From Singulisphaera sp. GP187 (GTDB taxonomy: Bacteria; Planctomycetota; Phycisphaerae; Phycisphaerales; SM1A02), in contig CAMBOV010000008.1 in NCBI GenBank assembly GCA_945869475.1, positions 62,001 through 126,000 of the forward strand: a stretch of 64,000 nucleotides of DNA, given 5' to 3'. Shown piece by piece: positions 53,125 through 61,654 of this stretch; the stretch's first letter is position 1, and each line of letters begins with the position of its first letter. A model generated the notes under the pieces. That model did no database searches and was not told the DNA's origin. It was given only the letters and a program-made list of their open reading frames with translations. The position numbers and the translations under genes were made by a program.

Positions 53125-54071
53125 GACGACAGAGTAGCCGCGCCAGGAGCAAACACCGCATCAACAAATCGCTCAGGATCGAATGGCTGCACATCCTCAG
53201 GGCGCTCGCCCACGCCGATCAGTTTCACGGGCACTCCGAGGGCATCATGAATCGCAACGACCACTCCGCCGCGCGCGGTGCCATCCATTTTCGCCAGAAA
53301 AATACCTGTGATATCGACGGCCTTGCGAAAGGCCGCTGCTTGCACGAGTGCGTTCTGGCCGCTGGTGGCATCGAGTACGAGCAGCGTCTCATGTGGAGCC
53401 CCAGGAATTCGACGCCGCACGACATCTCGAATCTTCACGAGTTGTCGCATCAGGCTCTCTTCATTGTGCAGCCGCCCCGCCGTATCGATGAGTAAGACGT
53501 CGACTGAGCGAGCGACGGCGGCATCGGCCGCGTCGAACGCCACCGCTGCGGGATCGGCTCCAGTGGCTCCGCGGATGATCTCGACTCCGAGGCGATCTGC
53601 CCAGACGCTGAGTTGCGCGACTGCTCCCGCGCGATAGGTATCCGCCGCTGCGAGCAGCACCGTGCGGCCAGACGCTTGGATCGACTGCGCAATCTTCGCA
53701 ACACTCGTCGTCTTACCAACTCCATTCACTCCAACGACGAGCACAACCGCGGGCTTCGCACTGGTCACTGCGATCTCGCGTGTCATCCCAGGCGCCGGCG
53801 CGAGTCGCGCCTTCATCATGAGCTTCAGATGCTCGAGCGCATCTTCGCCTCGCTCCATCCGTCCCGCACGAAACTCGCTTCGCAGCGATGCGACGAGTTC
53901 ACGCGCCGCTCCCACACCGACATCGGCAGCAATCAGAAGTGTTTCGACCTCGTTGAGCGTTGCCTCATCGACTCGTCGACCGTGCAAGACGCTCCGCACT
54001 CCGGCTCCGAACACCGATGCGGTGCGCGCGAGCCCCTTGCGAACCGCATCCATCGCTGACTTGAAGAACAC
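53121..54071 (-). CDS. ftsY: signal recognition particle receptor FtsY
   Basis: FtsY is the GTPase that docks the signal recognition particle at the membrane. The 316-residue product has an N domain (about 5-95) and a G domain with VVGVNGVGKTTSVAK (G1, 113-127), DTYRAGA, DTAGRLHNE (G3) and TKMDG-like AKMDGTARGG. It lacks the long acidic A domain of E. coli FtsY, as in many bacteria. The start is GTG 54071, 6 bases after the nusB stop. It forms an operon ribH-nusB-ftsY. Confidence 0.95.
   Translation of the reverse strand: MFFKSAMDAVRKGLARTASVFGAGVRSVLHGRRVDEATLNEVETLLIAADVGVGAARELVASLRSEFRAGRMERGEDALEHLKLMMKARLAPAPGMTREIAVTSAKPAVVLVVGVNGVGKTTSVAKIAQSIQASGRTVLLAAADTYRAGAVAQLSVWADRLGVEIIRGATGADPAAVAFDAADAAVARSVDVLLIDTAGRLHNEESLMRQLVKIRDVVRRRIPGAPHETLLVLDATSGQNALVQAAAFRKAVDITGIFLAKMDGTARGGVVVAIHDALGVPVKLIGVGERPEDVQPFDPERFVDAVFAPGAATLSS
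53131..53136 (-). promoter_or_regulatory. possible internal -10 box within ftsY
   Basis: On the minus strand TACTCT ends 6 bases before the prepilin-like ATG at 53124. It sits inside ftsY codons, so it could be coincidental. Confidence 0.3.
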
Positions 54072-54077
54072 GCGCGC

Positions 54078-54554
54078 TTACTCTTGAGTTGGGGCGACTT
54101 CTGGAATTGAAGAAACTTCAGGATGGGCGACGCGATCAAGCACACCGTTGATGAACGGCGGGCTCTCTGCGTGGCTGTACTCCTTGGCGAGTTCGACGGC
54201 TTCGTTGATCGCAATGGCTGGTGGGATCCCACCATGCTTGATCTCGTAGTAGCCCAAGCGCAGGATGTTTCGGTCGATGTTCGGCTGACGACTCCACGCC
54301 CACTCAGGTGTGAGCAGGCTGAGTGCCGCGTCGGCCTCCTCGCGCATCGTCCACGCGAGGTGAGCGAGTTCGATTCCCTCGGCCACCACCGGAAGTTCAA
54401 AATCGCACTCCCGTTCAAAGTCGTTCTCGGAGCGCGCCTCGCGTGCACGCGACTCAAACGACTCGCGCAACTGCGCGAGATCGATCGTTCCGCCCAAGTC
54501 GAACTGAAAGAGTGCCTGCAGTGCGCAGCACCGTCGTTCATGTCCTCGACTCAT
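54078..54554 (-). CDS. nusB: transcription antitermination factor NusB
   Basis: NusB binds boxA RNA with NusE and supports rRNA antitermination. The 158-residue product starts SRGHERRCCALQALFQFDL and has the C-terminal helices RNILRLGYYEI...AINEAVELAKEYS...FINGVLDRVA typical of the family. The ATG at 54554 overlaps the ribH stop as ATGA; a long in-frame extension to 55133 is the shadow of ribH. An insertion around residues 35-65 (rich in Arg and Glu) lengthens it compared with the usual 140 residues. Confidence 0.93.
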   Translation of the reverse strand: MSRGHERRCCALQALFQFDLGGTIDLAQLRESFESRAREARSENDFERECDFELPVVAEGIELAHLAWTMREEADAALSLLTPEWAWSRQPNIDRNILRLGYYEIKHGGIPPAIAINEAVELAKEYSHAESPPFINGVLDRVAHPEVSSIPEVAPTQE

Positions 54555-55090
54555 CGGTTGGCTCCCAAGGCGCACGCCATCGATGGCGCGGTGCCCGCGC
54601 GAAGCGCATGAATTGCCTGCACGGTGCGTGTCGCAGCGATCGCAGCCCGCATTGCTTCGGCTCCCTTGTTGCCTTTGTTTCCACCGGCACGTGCGCGCGC
54701 CTGCTGAATCGTGAGACAGGTCAGCACACCGAATCCAACTGGTTTTCCGGTGCGAAGTGAGAGGTCGGCGAGACCATGTGCGACCGCGTCGCAGAGAAAT
54801 CGATCGTGACTCGTCTCTCCGGTCAGCACGCATCCGAGTGCGACAACCGCGTCGATCTCTTCGCGCGCCGCGAGAGCCGCACTGATCACAACGAGTTCGA
54901 ACGCTCCTGGAGCGGTGACGTGAATGAGGGCGTCGCGAGCGCCGCCCGCCTCGTAAAAAGTATCGCTCGCACCCTTCGCCATCGCGTGACAAATTTCTGC
55001 GTGATACTCGCTCGTCACCACGGCGATTCGCAAACCGCTCGCATCGATGGTTGGCGTTGACGCTGCGGCATGTGGACTCAGTGGCTTCAT
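54551..55090 (-). CDS. ribH: 6,7-dimethyl-8-ribityllumazine synthase
   Basis: RibH condenses the butanone phosphate and the pyrimidine in riboflavin synthesis. Motifs: VTSEYHAEIC near the N terminus, APGAFELVVISAALA, VVALGCVLTGETSHDRFLCDAVAHGL and PVGFGVLTCLT. Canonical GAxExP is here GAFELV and GETxHD is GETSHD, with the catalytic His present. At 179 residues it is a little longer than usual. It leads ribH-nusB-ftsY, the common ribH-nusB linkage. It is divergent from the UbiA-like gene with 27 bases between starts, so no FMN riboswitch fits. Confidence 0.95.
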   Translation of the reverse strand: MKPLSPHAAASTPTIDASGLRIAVVTSEYHAEICHAMAKGASDTFYEAGGARDALIHVTAPGAFELVVISAALAAREEIDAVVALGCVLTGETSHDRFLCDAVAHGLADLSLRTGKPVGFGVLTCLTIQQARARAGGNKGNKGAEAMRAAIAATRTVQAIHALRAGTAPSMACALGANR

Positions 55091-55101
55091 GGGGGTTGGG
55101 A

Positions 55102-55111
55102 ATGGTAGCCT
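55102..55111. promoter_or_regulatory. bidirectional promoter between ribH and the UbiA-family gene
   Basis: The sequence ATGGTAGCCT contains TACCAT on the minus strand (55107-55102, 11 bases before the ribH ATG) and TAGCCT on the plus strand (55106-55111, 6 bases before the GTG at 55118). The two -10 boxes share TA at 55106-55107. Confidence 0.55.
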
Positions 55112-55117
55112 GCCACT

Positions 55118-56092
55118 GTGCTGCGTGTGTCACGGAGATTTGTCTCGGCAGTCGAATTGACCCGACTTTCGATGGCGTTTGGCGCGATCACCGATCTCTG
55201 GCTCATCGTCATTCTCTCGCGCACCCACGGTGACTATCACTACATGCCGGTCGCATCGATGCCGCTCTGGCAGGCTCTGCTCTGCTCAGCCGTGACGGCC
55301 GTTGGGCTCTTTTCCTTCGCAGCGGCACTCAATGACATCCTCGACGCAAAGCACGATCGTATTTTTAGCCCAGGCAGACCCGTTGCCGCCGGAGACATCG
55401 GCTCGGCACAAGCGTTTCTCGTCGCGCTTGCATCACTGCTCTTGGCTCTCGCGGGAGTTCTCTCGTTTGGATCCGATGCACTCCTCATCGCGCTCATGGT
55501 CGCCGCTGGAAGCCTCTTCTATAACGGCACTGCGAAACACATCCCCGCCGTGGGACTGCTCACCGTCGGAATCTTGCACGCCGGCCACATGCTCATCCCA
55601 AACGAGCAGTTCACCTTCACACTTCCGGCGTGGCTTGCGATGACGCACGGCACCGCGGTCGCCACGATGATGCACGTTGTGCAATCGAAACGCCCCGCAC
55701 TCTCATCGCGTGCCATCTGGGCACTCGCAAGTGGATGGCTGCTCTGCAGCGCGCTGATCATTGGCTTTGGACTCTCGAAGTCAACGGGATCGTTCTGGCC
55801 CGAGTCAACACCGCTCTACGGACCATTCATCCCCCTCGTCGCGATCCTCGCCTTCGTCGCGGTCGTGCATCGAAAGGTCAAGCGCGCAACAACGGCTGGT
55901 ATCGCGGCAGAGAAGATCGCGCGGTATGGCGCACTCTGGCAATCTCTCTACGCGGCCGCGTGGCTCTTTTCGTGGGGCGAAAACTGGTGGGCGTTGATCG
56001 CACTTCTGCTTGCGGGTGTCGGGTTCGGCGCGATGACACTCTTGAAAGAACTCGGCGGCTCGGTCGCGCAGCCCGTCGCCTATCGCGGGTGA
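55118..56092 (+). CDS. UbiA-family prenyltransferase-like membrane protein
   Basis: A 324-residue integral membrane protein with about eight helices. The first Asp-rich motif is NDILDAKHDR (around 70-80), as in UbiA prenyltransferases, followed by SPGRPVAAG. I cannot find the second Asp-rich motif; the equivalent region reads MHVVQSKRPALSS. It could be a divergent prenyltransferase or a transporter-like relative. It is not part of the menaquinone operon. The start is GTG 55118, 6 bases after a TAGCCT box. Confidence 0.78.
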   Translation: MLRVSRRFVSAVELTRLSMAFGAITDLWLIVILSRTHGDYHYMPVASMPLWQALLCSAVTAVGLFSFAAALNDILDAKHDRIFSPGRPVAAGDIGSAQAFLVALASLLLALAGVLSFGSDALLIALMVAAGSLFYNGTAKHIPAVGLLTVGILHAGHMLIPNEQFTFTLPAWLAMTHGTAVATMMHVVQSKRPALSSRAIWALASGWLLCSALIIGFGLSKSTGSFWPESTPLYGPFIPLVAILAFVAVVHRKVKRATTAGIAAEKIARYGALWQSLYAAAWLFSWGENWWALIALLLAGVGFGAMTLLKELGGSVAQPVAYRG

Positions 56093-56126
56093 AGTCGCGG
56101 GTGATCCCGCGCTGGAAGAAGGTTCG

Positions 56127-56132
56127 TACCAT
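56127..56132 (+). promoter_or_regulatory. putative -10 box of the lptD-like gene
   Basis: TACCAT ends 9 bases before the ATG at 56142. A GGGAG just before the ATG is a possible ribosome binding site, though too close to be efficient. Confidence 0.35.
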
Positions 56133-56141
56133 CCTTGGGAG

Positions 56142-59100
56142 ATGCGCCTGACGAGTCGACTTCTTCTTCGATTTCTCTCAACCGCGCTTCTTGTCGTCGG
56201 CGTTGCCGTGACGACGGCCCCTGCCCAAGAACTTCGTGATGTCGCGATCACTGGACAATCGATGGGAGGTTTCGTCCTTCCCACCGAACCCGTCTCGAGT
56301 GAAATTGTCATCGCTGGTGTGCGCGCTTGGGCGTGGGATGTCGATGACACCAAGCGCTTGCAGATCGAAGGCGATGTTCGGGTCAAATTCGGCGGCTACT
56401 ACTTCTCGAGTGACGTCGCGGTCATCTGGATCAACCGCATCCCAAGCAGCGAAGGACTCATCAATCAAATCGCGGTCTACTTTCCTGAGGCCGAAGAGCC
56501 AACACGTCGGGCAGGTCTCGGCGCGAGCGGAAGCGACCTCTTGGTGACTGGCAGCACTCGCGGCGAAATCACTCTTTCGATCACGATGCTCGAGTCGCAC
56601 GCGCCCGTCGACAATCCAATGCTTCGTCAAGGTGTCTCGCGGCTCAAGAACTATCTCGAATCGGTTGCGCGCGGAGCACTCTTGCGCACGAGACCGCAAC
56701 TCGACACGCCTCCGCTCATCGTCGAACCACCGCTCGTGGTGGGAGATGCTGTTTCAGCGCTCGCGCCTGTACCGCCGCTGCCCGCCGCGACGGTGCGATT
56801 ACCCGTCGATGACGGGATGATTTTTCGCCCCAAGGGAACGCTCTCTTTCGCAGCGAACGACACGACGATCGAAACGAAAGACAATTGCGTCATCCTCAGT
56901 GGATCGGTTCGCGTCGATTATGTGAGTCCTCCGGGCGAGGGAATGGTGCGCGAACTGCAACTCTCGGCCGATCGCGCAGTGATTTTTCTCGCGCCCAAGA
57001 ACGAGGGCGACGCAGCGACGGATGAGCGTTCGCGCGAGAGCGGCATGCTCGACGCACAAGAGGTCACTGGCATCTATCTCGAAGGGGACGTCGTCGCAAC
57101 GGACTACAAGTACACACTTCGGGGACGGCGCATCTACTACGACATGGCGCTCAATCAAGCAATCGTGATGGACGCCATCATGCGAACCTCGATGCGTGGC
57201 GGCATCCTCGCCTATGCCCGAGCCGATGAGATGCGTCAACTTGCCGCGGATGAGTTCGCGGCGACCAACGCCCGCGTTTCGACGAGCGAGTTCTTTACTC
57301 CTCATCTCTCGGTCGGTGTGCAGCGACTCACCATCACGCAGAACCCCGAGTTGCCAGGCGGCGCGTACATGACGGGCACGGACGCGACGTTGCGCGCGAA
57401 GGGCGTCCCGTTTCTCTATTGGCCGCAGATCGCCGGCTCACCAAATCAGATTCCGCTCAAGCGCGTCAACGTTGGATTCCAGGACTACCAGGGAACGATG
57501 ATCGATTCTGCGTGGGATCTCTTTGACTTGATGGGGGTCGATCATCCGACCGACGGAACGAAGGTGACGCTTTTGCAAGAGGCGTACACCAAGAACGCGT
57601 TGGGTCTGGGTGCTCAGGCAGAAGCGCTTCTCTTCGGCGGCAAGGGCACCTTGCAGGCGATGGGCTACTACGACTTTCAGAACGAAGAGCAGACGGCCGC
57701 TGGCGGCATCGTCACGAGTCCATCGACGACGCGCGGCGAGGTGGTGGGTGATTGGCGCGGCAAACTTGCCAGTGACGCGACGCTCGACTTTCAACTCTCG
57801 TACTTCAGCGATCAGAACTTCGTCTCGGTCTTTCGCTGGGACGATTACTTGCAGCGCCGTGAGTATGAGACGAGCGGCTACCTCAACTGGGAGAGTGGCA
57901 ACAACTCGCTCTCGCTCTTGGTGAAGTACAACCCAAACGACTTTCTCAGCAACGCCTACATGATTGCGTCGCGACCCTACTCGGTCGACAAGTTTCCAGA
58001 GCTTGCCTATCACCGCTACGGCGAGTCACTCTTTGGCGATCGAGTGACGTGGACTCAGGATTACTCGGCGAACATCATGCGATTGCAAGTGCAATCTGGC
58101 ACGCCGGCAGACCTGGGTATCAGCGCACGTGCGTTCTCGCAGAACACCGCCTTCACGTCGTCGCAATCGATCACGGACGCATACAACGACGCGGGCTACG
58201 ACGACCTCATGCGCTCGCGCATTTACGTCAGGCAAGAGCTCGCGATGCCGCTCTCACTCGGTCCTGTCAAGGCTGTCCCTTTCATGCATGGACAAACCGC
58301 TGGATACATGCTGAACGACTTCGATAAGTACTCGACCGATGGTTCGAATCTGCGCACATTGGTCGGAGCAGGAAGCCGTTTCTCATCCGAATTCACATCG
58401 AAGTACAACTCCGTTCGCAGTTCGTTTCTCGATCTCAATCGCTTGCACCACGTGATCCAACCCAATGCGATGCTTTGGTATGGATGGAACTCGACGAGTG
58501 TGCTCGACATGCCCGTCTACGACCAAGAGATCGAGGCAGTCTCAGCAGCAGCCGTCGCGCAAGCGGGACTCACCACGAAGTTGCAGACGATGCGCGGAGG
58601 TCCTGGCAATTGGAAATCGGTCGATTGGGTCGTGCTCGGCGGCGGTGTCGTCGTCGACAATCAGAACGACTCGCTGCAATCGACCGAAACGGTCACCGAT
58701 CCATATGGATTGCAGTACGCGCAAACTCCGATGCCTACGTTTTATTCGTGGCGTCCTGAGTATTCACAGTGGGGAGATCACCTCTACGGCACGGGCACGT
58801 GGCAGTGCAGTGACGCGCTGACCTTTTATGGACAAGGCACCTATCTCTTGCAGGATCGCGGTAACTCGATCAACAGCTTCGGAGTCGAGAACCTCGGACG
58901 AGGAACGATCGGTGGAAGCATCCAACAGTCGCCCGACGTGCGCTTCTACTTGGAGTATCGCTACGTCAACACCTTCGACCCGACCGGGCTCTATCCCGCC
59001 GATGAATTCATTCAGGGTGGCATCGCCTACCAAGTCTCGAAGAAGTATTCGCTCACCGTGTCGCCTCAGTACGACCTCGTTGAGTCGAACTTTCGAAGTG

Positions 59101-59285
59101 CATCGGTCGCGCTCACTCGAACTTTTCCTGACTTCTATCTTTCGATTGGCGCATCGTTCAATCAGATCGTCGACAACACCGCATTCTTCGCATCGGTTCG
59201 CATTCCAGGCGCGGGCGGCGGAGGCACGAGCTTCACTCCAGGGGCGCCGGGTGGCGGCATCCCAGGATTCGGTCAGCAGGAATAA
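56142..59285 (+). CDS. lptD: LPS-assembly protein LptD-like outer membrane protein
   Basis: The 1047-residue product has a signal peptide (about 1-28, ending TAPAQE), an OstA/LptA-like beta-jellyroll region with IEGDVRVKFGGYYFSSDVAVI and DVVATDYKYTLRGRRIYYD (about 70-400), and a C-terminal beta-barrel of about 26 strands (from about 420, many alternating aromatic segments such as RFYLEYRYVNTF). It would insert lipopolysaccharide-like lipids in the outer leaflet. It supports a diderm envelope. A Gly/Pro-rich tail follows the barrel. No LptE is nearby. Its last 13 bases overlap ruvB on the opposite strand. Confidence 0.85.
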   Translation: MRLTSRLLLRFLSTALLVVGVAVTTAPAQELRDVAITGQSMGGFVLPTEPVSSEIVIAGVRAWAWDVDDTKRLQIEGDVRVKFGGYYFSSDVAVIWINRIPSSEGLINQIAVYFPEAEEPTRRAGLGASGSDLLVTGSTRGEITLSITMLESHAPVDNPMLRQGVSRLKNYLESVARGALLRTRPQLDTPPLIVEPPLVVGDAVSALAPVPPLPAATVRLPVDDGMIFRPKGTLSFAANDTTIETKDNCVILSGSVRVDYVSPPGEGMVRELQLSADRAVIFLAPKNEGDAATDERSRESGMLDAQEVTGIYLEGDVVATDYKYTLRGRRIYYDMALNQAIVMDAIMRTSMRGGILAYARADEMRQLAADEFAATNARVSTSEFFTPHLSVGVQRLTITQNPELPGGAYMTGTDATLRAKGVPFLYWPQIAGSPNQIPLKRVNVGFQDYQGTMIDSAWDLFDLMGVDHPTDGTKVTLLQEAYTKNALGLGAQAEALLFGGKGTLQAMGYYDFQNEEQTAAGGIVTSPSTTRGEVVGDWRGKLASDATLDFQLSYFSDQNFVSVFRWDDYLQRREYETSGYLNWESGNNSLSLLVKYNPNDFLSNAYMIASRPYSVDKFPELAYHRYGESLFGDRVTWTQDYSANIMRLQVQSGTPADLGISARAFSQNTAFTSSQSITDAYNDAGYDDLMRSRIYVRQELAMPLSLGPVKAVPFMHGQTAGYMLNDFDKYSTDGSNLRTLVGAGSRFSSEFTSKYNSVRSSFLDLNRLHHVIQPNAMLWYGWNSTSVLDMPVYDQEIEAVSAAAVAQAGLTTKLQTMRGGPGNWKSVDWVVLGGGVVVDNQNDSLQSTETVTDPYGLQYAQTPMPTFYSWRPEYSQWGDHLYGTGTWQCSDALTFYGQGTYLLQDRGNSINSFGVENLGRGTIGGSIQQSPDVRFYLEYRYVNTFDPTGLYPADEFIQGGIAYQVSKKYSLTVSPQYDLVESNFRSASVALTRTFPDFYLSIGASFNQIVDNTAFFASVRIPGAGGGGTSFTPGAPGGGIPGFGQQE

Positions 59286-60331
59286 AGCCCGGGAGTCTCT
59301 TCGTCGTTGCTCACTGCGTCGACTTGTGCGCGATAGGCGACACCGATGTGCTCTGCCCCAGCGCGCGTGATGCGACGACCCTGACGTGTGCGCGCGACGA
59401 AACCCCTTTGCAAGAGAAACGGTTCGACAACATCTTCGAGCGTGCCGCCATCTTCGCCGAGGGTTGCCGCCAGTGCTTCAACGCCGACGGGTCCACCCTC
59501 ATAGACCGTTGCGATCGTGCGCAGGTAGGTGCGATCGAGTGCGTCGAGTCCGAGTGCGTCGACGGACTCGAGTTGCAGCGCGCCTTCGACAGTCGACTCA
59601 ACAACCGTTCCATCTCCGCGCACAACTGCGAAATCATGCACGCGGCGCAAGAGTCGCAGCGCAACGCGAGGAGTGCCGCGACTGCGTGATGCGATCATCG
59701 CGAGCGACTTCGTGTCGACGCGGCCGATCTGCATGATGCGCGTCGCGCGATCGAGAATCGCAAGCAAGTCGGCCTCGGGATAGAACCCCAGATGATGCGA
59801 GATTCCAAATCGCGTGCGCAGTGCCGCGGTCAAAAGTCCAGGACGAGTCGTTGCTCCGATCAATGTGAACGCTTTGAGGTTGATGGTGACGACCTTCGCG
59901 TGCATTCCCGAATCGACGGTGAAATCGATGCGGTAATCCTCCATTGCGGGATAGATGAACTCTTCGACGGCCGCGGGCAACCGGTGAATCTCATCGATGA
60001 AGAGCACATCGCGGTCTTGCATGCGCGTGAGTGTTCCCACCAAGTCGCCTGCCTTCGTGAGAGCGGGACCGCTCGTCACTGAGGCGTGCGATCCAAGTTC
60101 AGAGGCGATCACGTGCGCGAGTGTCGTCTTGCCAAGTCCTGGCGGGCCGTACAACAAGACATGCTCCATCGAGCGGTTGCGCAGTCGCGCCGCCTCGAGT
60201 GCGATCCCAAGTCGTTCCTTCAGTTCGGACTGACCGACGTATTCGCTGAGTGTTCGCGGGCGAATCGAAGGCGCGACGACCTCTTCATCAGAGGGTTGTT
60301 CGGTCGCAGCAACGATTCGTTCTTTGGCCAT
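59273..60331 (-). CDS. ruvB: Holliday junction helicase subunit RuvB
   Basis: RuvB is the hexameric AAA+ motor of branch migration. The 352-residue product has Walker A YGPPGLGKTTLA (61-72), Walker B FIDEIHRLP, sensor 1 IGATTRPGLLT, and the C-terminal winged-helix region with QRGFVARTRQGRRIT. Length is typical. It lies 2 bases after the LemA stop, at the end of the Lon-N/HAD/LemA/RuvB operon. ruvA and ruvC are not in the window. Confidence 0.97.
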   Translation of the reverse strand: MAKERIVAATEQPSDEEVVAPSIRPRTLSEYVGQSELKERLGIALEAARLRNRSMEHVLLYGPPGLGKTTLAHVIASELGSHASVTSGPALTKAGDLVGTLTRMQDRDVLFIDEIHRLPAAVEEFIYPAMEDYRIDFTVDSGMHAKVVTINLKAFTLIGATTRPGLLTAALRTRFGISHHLGFYPEADLLAILDRATRIMQIGRVDTKSLAMIASRSRGTPRVALRLLRRVHDFAVVRGDGTVVESTVEGALQLESVDALGLDALDRTYLRTIATVYEGGPVGVEALAATLGEDGGTLEDVVEPFLLQRGFVARTRQGRRITRAGAEHIGVAYRAQVDAVSNDEETPGLYSC

Positions 60332-60333
60332 CC

Positions 60334-60912
60334 TCAGAACTTCACAACTGGGACGGCACGATCCGCCTCGTCTGCTTTGAAGAAGTCGAAGGGCTTGAAG
60401 CCGAAGAGTCCGCCGATGAGGTTTGCAGGAAACTGCGCGAGTGTCGTGTTGAAGCCCCCGGCTGACCCGTTGTATCCACCACGCGAACTCGAGATTGCGT
60501 TTTCGAGATTCGAGAGTTCTCCTTGCAACTGCAAGAAATTCACATTCGCCTTCAAATCGGGATAGGCCTCAGCAATCGCCATCAATCGACCGAGTGCGCC
60601 ACTGAGTTGATTCTCAGCCGCAGACTTTTCTGAGACGCTTCCAGCCTGCATGGCTGAGGCGCGCGCCTTGATGACCCCTTCGAGTGTGCCCTTCTCATGC
60701 GCTGCATAACCCTGCACCGTGCTCACAAGATTTGGAATCAAATCGTGGCGGCGCTTCAGTTGCACATCGATGCCGCTGAGCGCACTCTCCGTCGCGACGC
60801 GCAGTCGCTGGAGCCCGTTGTAGACCCCCACAATGAAAAACGCCGCGATGACGATGACGACCAGCACGATGAGGATCACAAGGCCGATGCTGCCGACTAA
60901 TGCTCCGCCCAT
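60334..60912 (-). CDS. LemA family protein
   Basis: The 192-residue product has one N-terminal transmembrane helix (about 6-30) and a helical LemA domain: NGLQRLRVATESALSGIDVQLKRRHDLIPNLVSTVQGYAAHE, then LSNLENAISSSRGGYN. LemA proteins bind the membrane with their N terminus inside and a helical bundle; the function is unknown. The start at 60912 is set by an AGAGGAGA ribosome binding site 6 bases upstream. Confidence 0.9.
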   Translation of the reverse strand: MGGALVGSIGLVILIVLVVIVIAAFFIVGVYNGLQRLRVATESALSGIDVQLKRRHDLIPNLVSTVQGYAAHEKGTLEGVIKARASAMQAGSVSEKSAAENQLSGALGRLMAIAEAYPDLKANVNFLQLQGELSNLENAISSSRGGYNGSAGGFNTTLAQFPANLIGGLFGFKPFDFFKADEADRAVPVVKF

Positions 60913-60918
60913 TCGAAA

Positions 60919-60941
60919 TCTCCTCTGAGGCTTAGCGCCTC
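60919..60941 (-). promoter_or_regulatory. LemA ribosome binding site and upstream hairpin
   Basis: AGAGGAGA (60926-60919) precedes the LemA ATG. Directly upstream a small hairpin, GAGGC-TTAGC-GCCTC (60927-60941), spans the stop codon of the HAD gene and could tune LemA translation relative to HAD. Confidence 0.5.
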
Positions 60942-61648
60942 TGATATTCCTCTCGCGCATCCATCAGCGCGCGCTCAAACGCCGGCAGGTCGCGATAGTC
61001 GCGCAGGACTGCCTTCGAACCGGCGCAAGTCAAGCGCGACGCGCGCTCGTCCTGACCGATTCCGACAAAACCGTACCCGCCCAACCGCGCTGCGTCGACA
61101 TCCCATCGACCATCGCCGACGTAAATCACAGGGATTTCGGGCAAATATTTTCCGCCGCGCGCTCGGTGAATCGCCCTCTTGATGATGTCGAGGCGTGCGA
61201 AGGCGTCATCGGCGCAGGCGAAAGCATGCTGCGCGATCGAGACTCCAACCCGCGCCAACTTGCACCGCGCCGATGCACCCCACCCACCCGTGGCGATGGC
61301 GAGGTGCCATCCCATCGATGAAAGTGAATCGAGCATCGCGCCCGCTCCCCCCACTTCACTCCACGCGCGGGTCGGCTCGATTGACTCGGCCGCGATGAGT
61401 TCAACAAATCGCGCGCGCACGTGGCGAAGGTCGCGCAGCGTCGGCGCGCGTCGACCATGGGTCACGATGAGTTCGCTCACGATGCCATTGTCAGTCGAGT
61501 GTTTGTACGCCCCCCAATCGGTCGAGAAACCTGTGAAGCCCAAGACCTCGGTGACTGCCTGCGCGTAACACGATTCATCGACTGCGTTGGTGTTCGCGAG
61601 CGTTCCATCGACATCGAAGATGACCAGACCGTGGATCGCGCCGCGCAT
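60932..61648 (-). CDS. HAD family hydrolase
   Basis: A 238-residue haloacid-dehalogenase-like phosphatase. Motif I is FDVDGTLANT near residue 10, motif II is IATGGWG, and the C-terminal motif IV is PVIYVGDGRWDVDAARLG. The cap region resembles phosphoglycolate phosphatase-type subfamily. The substrate is unknown. It lies between the Lon-N gene (6 bases upstream) and LemA (19 bases). Confidence 0.88.
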   Translation of the reverse strand: MRGAIHGLVIFDVDGTLANTNAVDESCYAQAVTEVLGFTGFSTDWGAYKHSTDNGIVSELIVTHGRRAPTLRDLRHVRARFVELIAAESIEPTRAWSEVGGAGAMLDSLSSMGWHLAIATGGWGASARCKLARVGVSIAQHAFACADDAFARLDIIKRAIHRARGGKYLPEIPVIYVGDGRWDVDAARLGGYGFVGIGQDERASRLTCAGSKAVLRDYRDLPAFERALMDAREEYQRR

Positions 61649-61654
61649 GCTGCG

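Noticed and set aside
55091-55117. FMN riboswitch upstream of ribH
   Set aside because: Only 27 bases separate ribH from the divergent gene, far too few for the aptamer.
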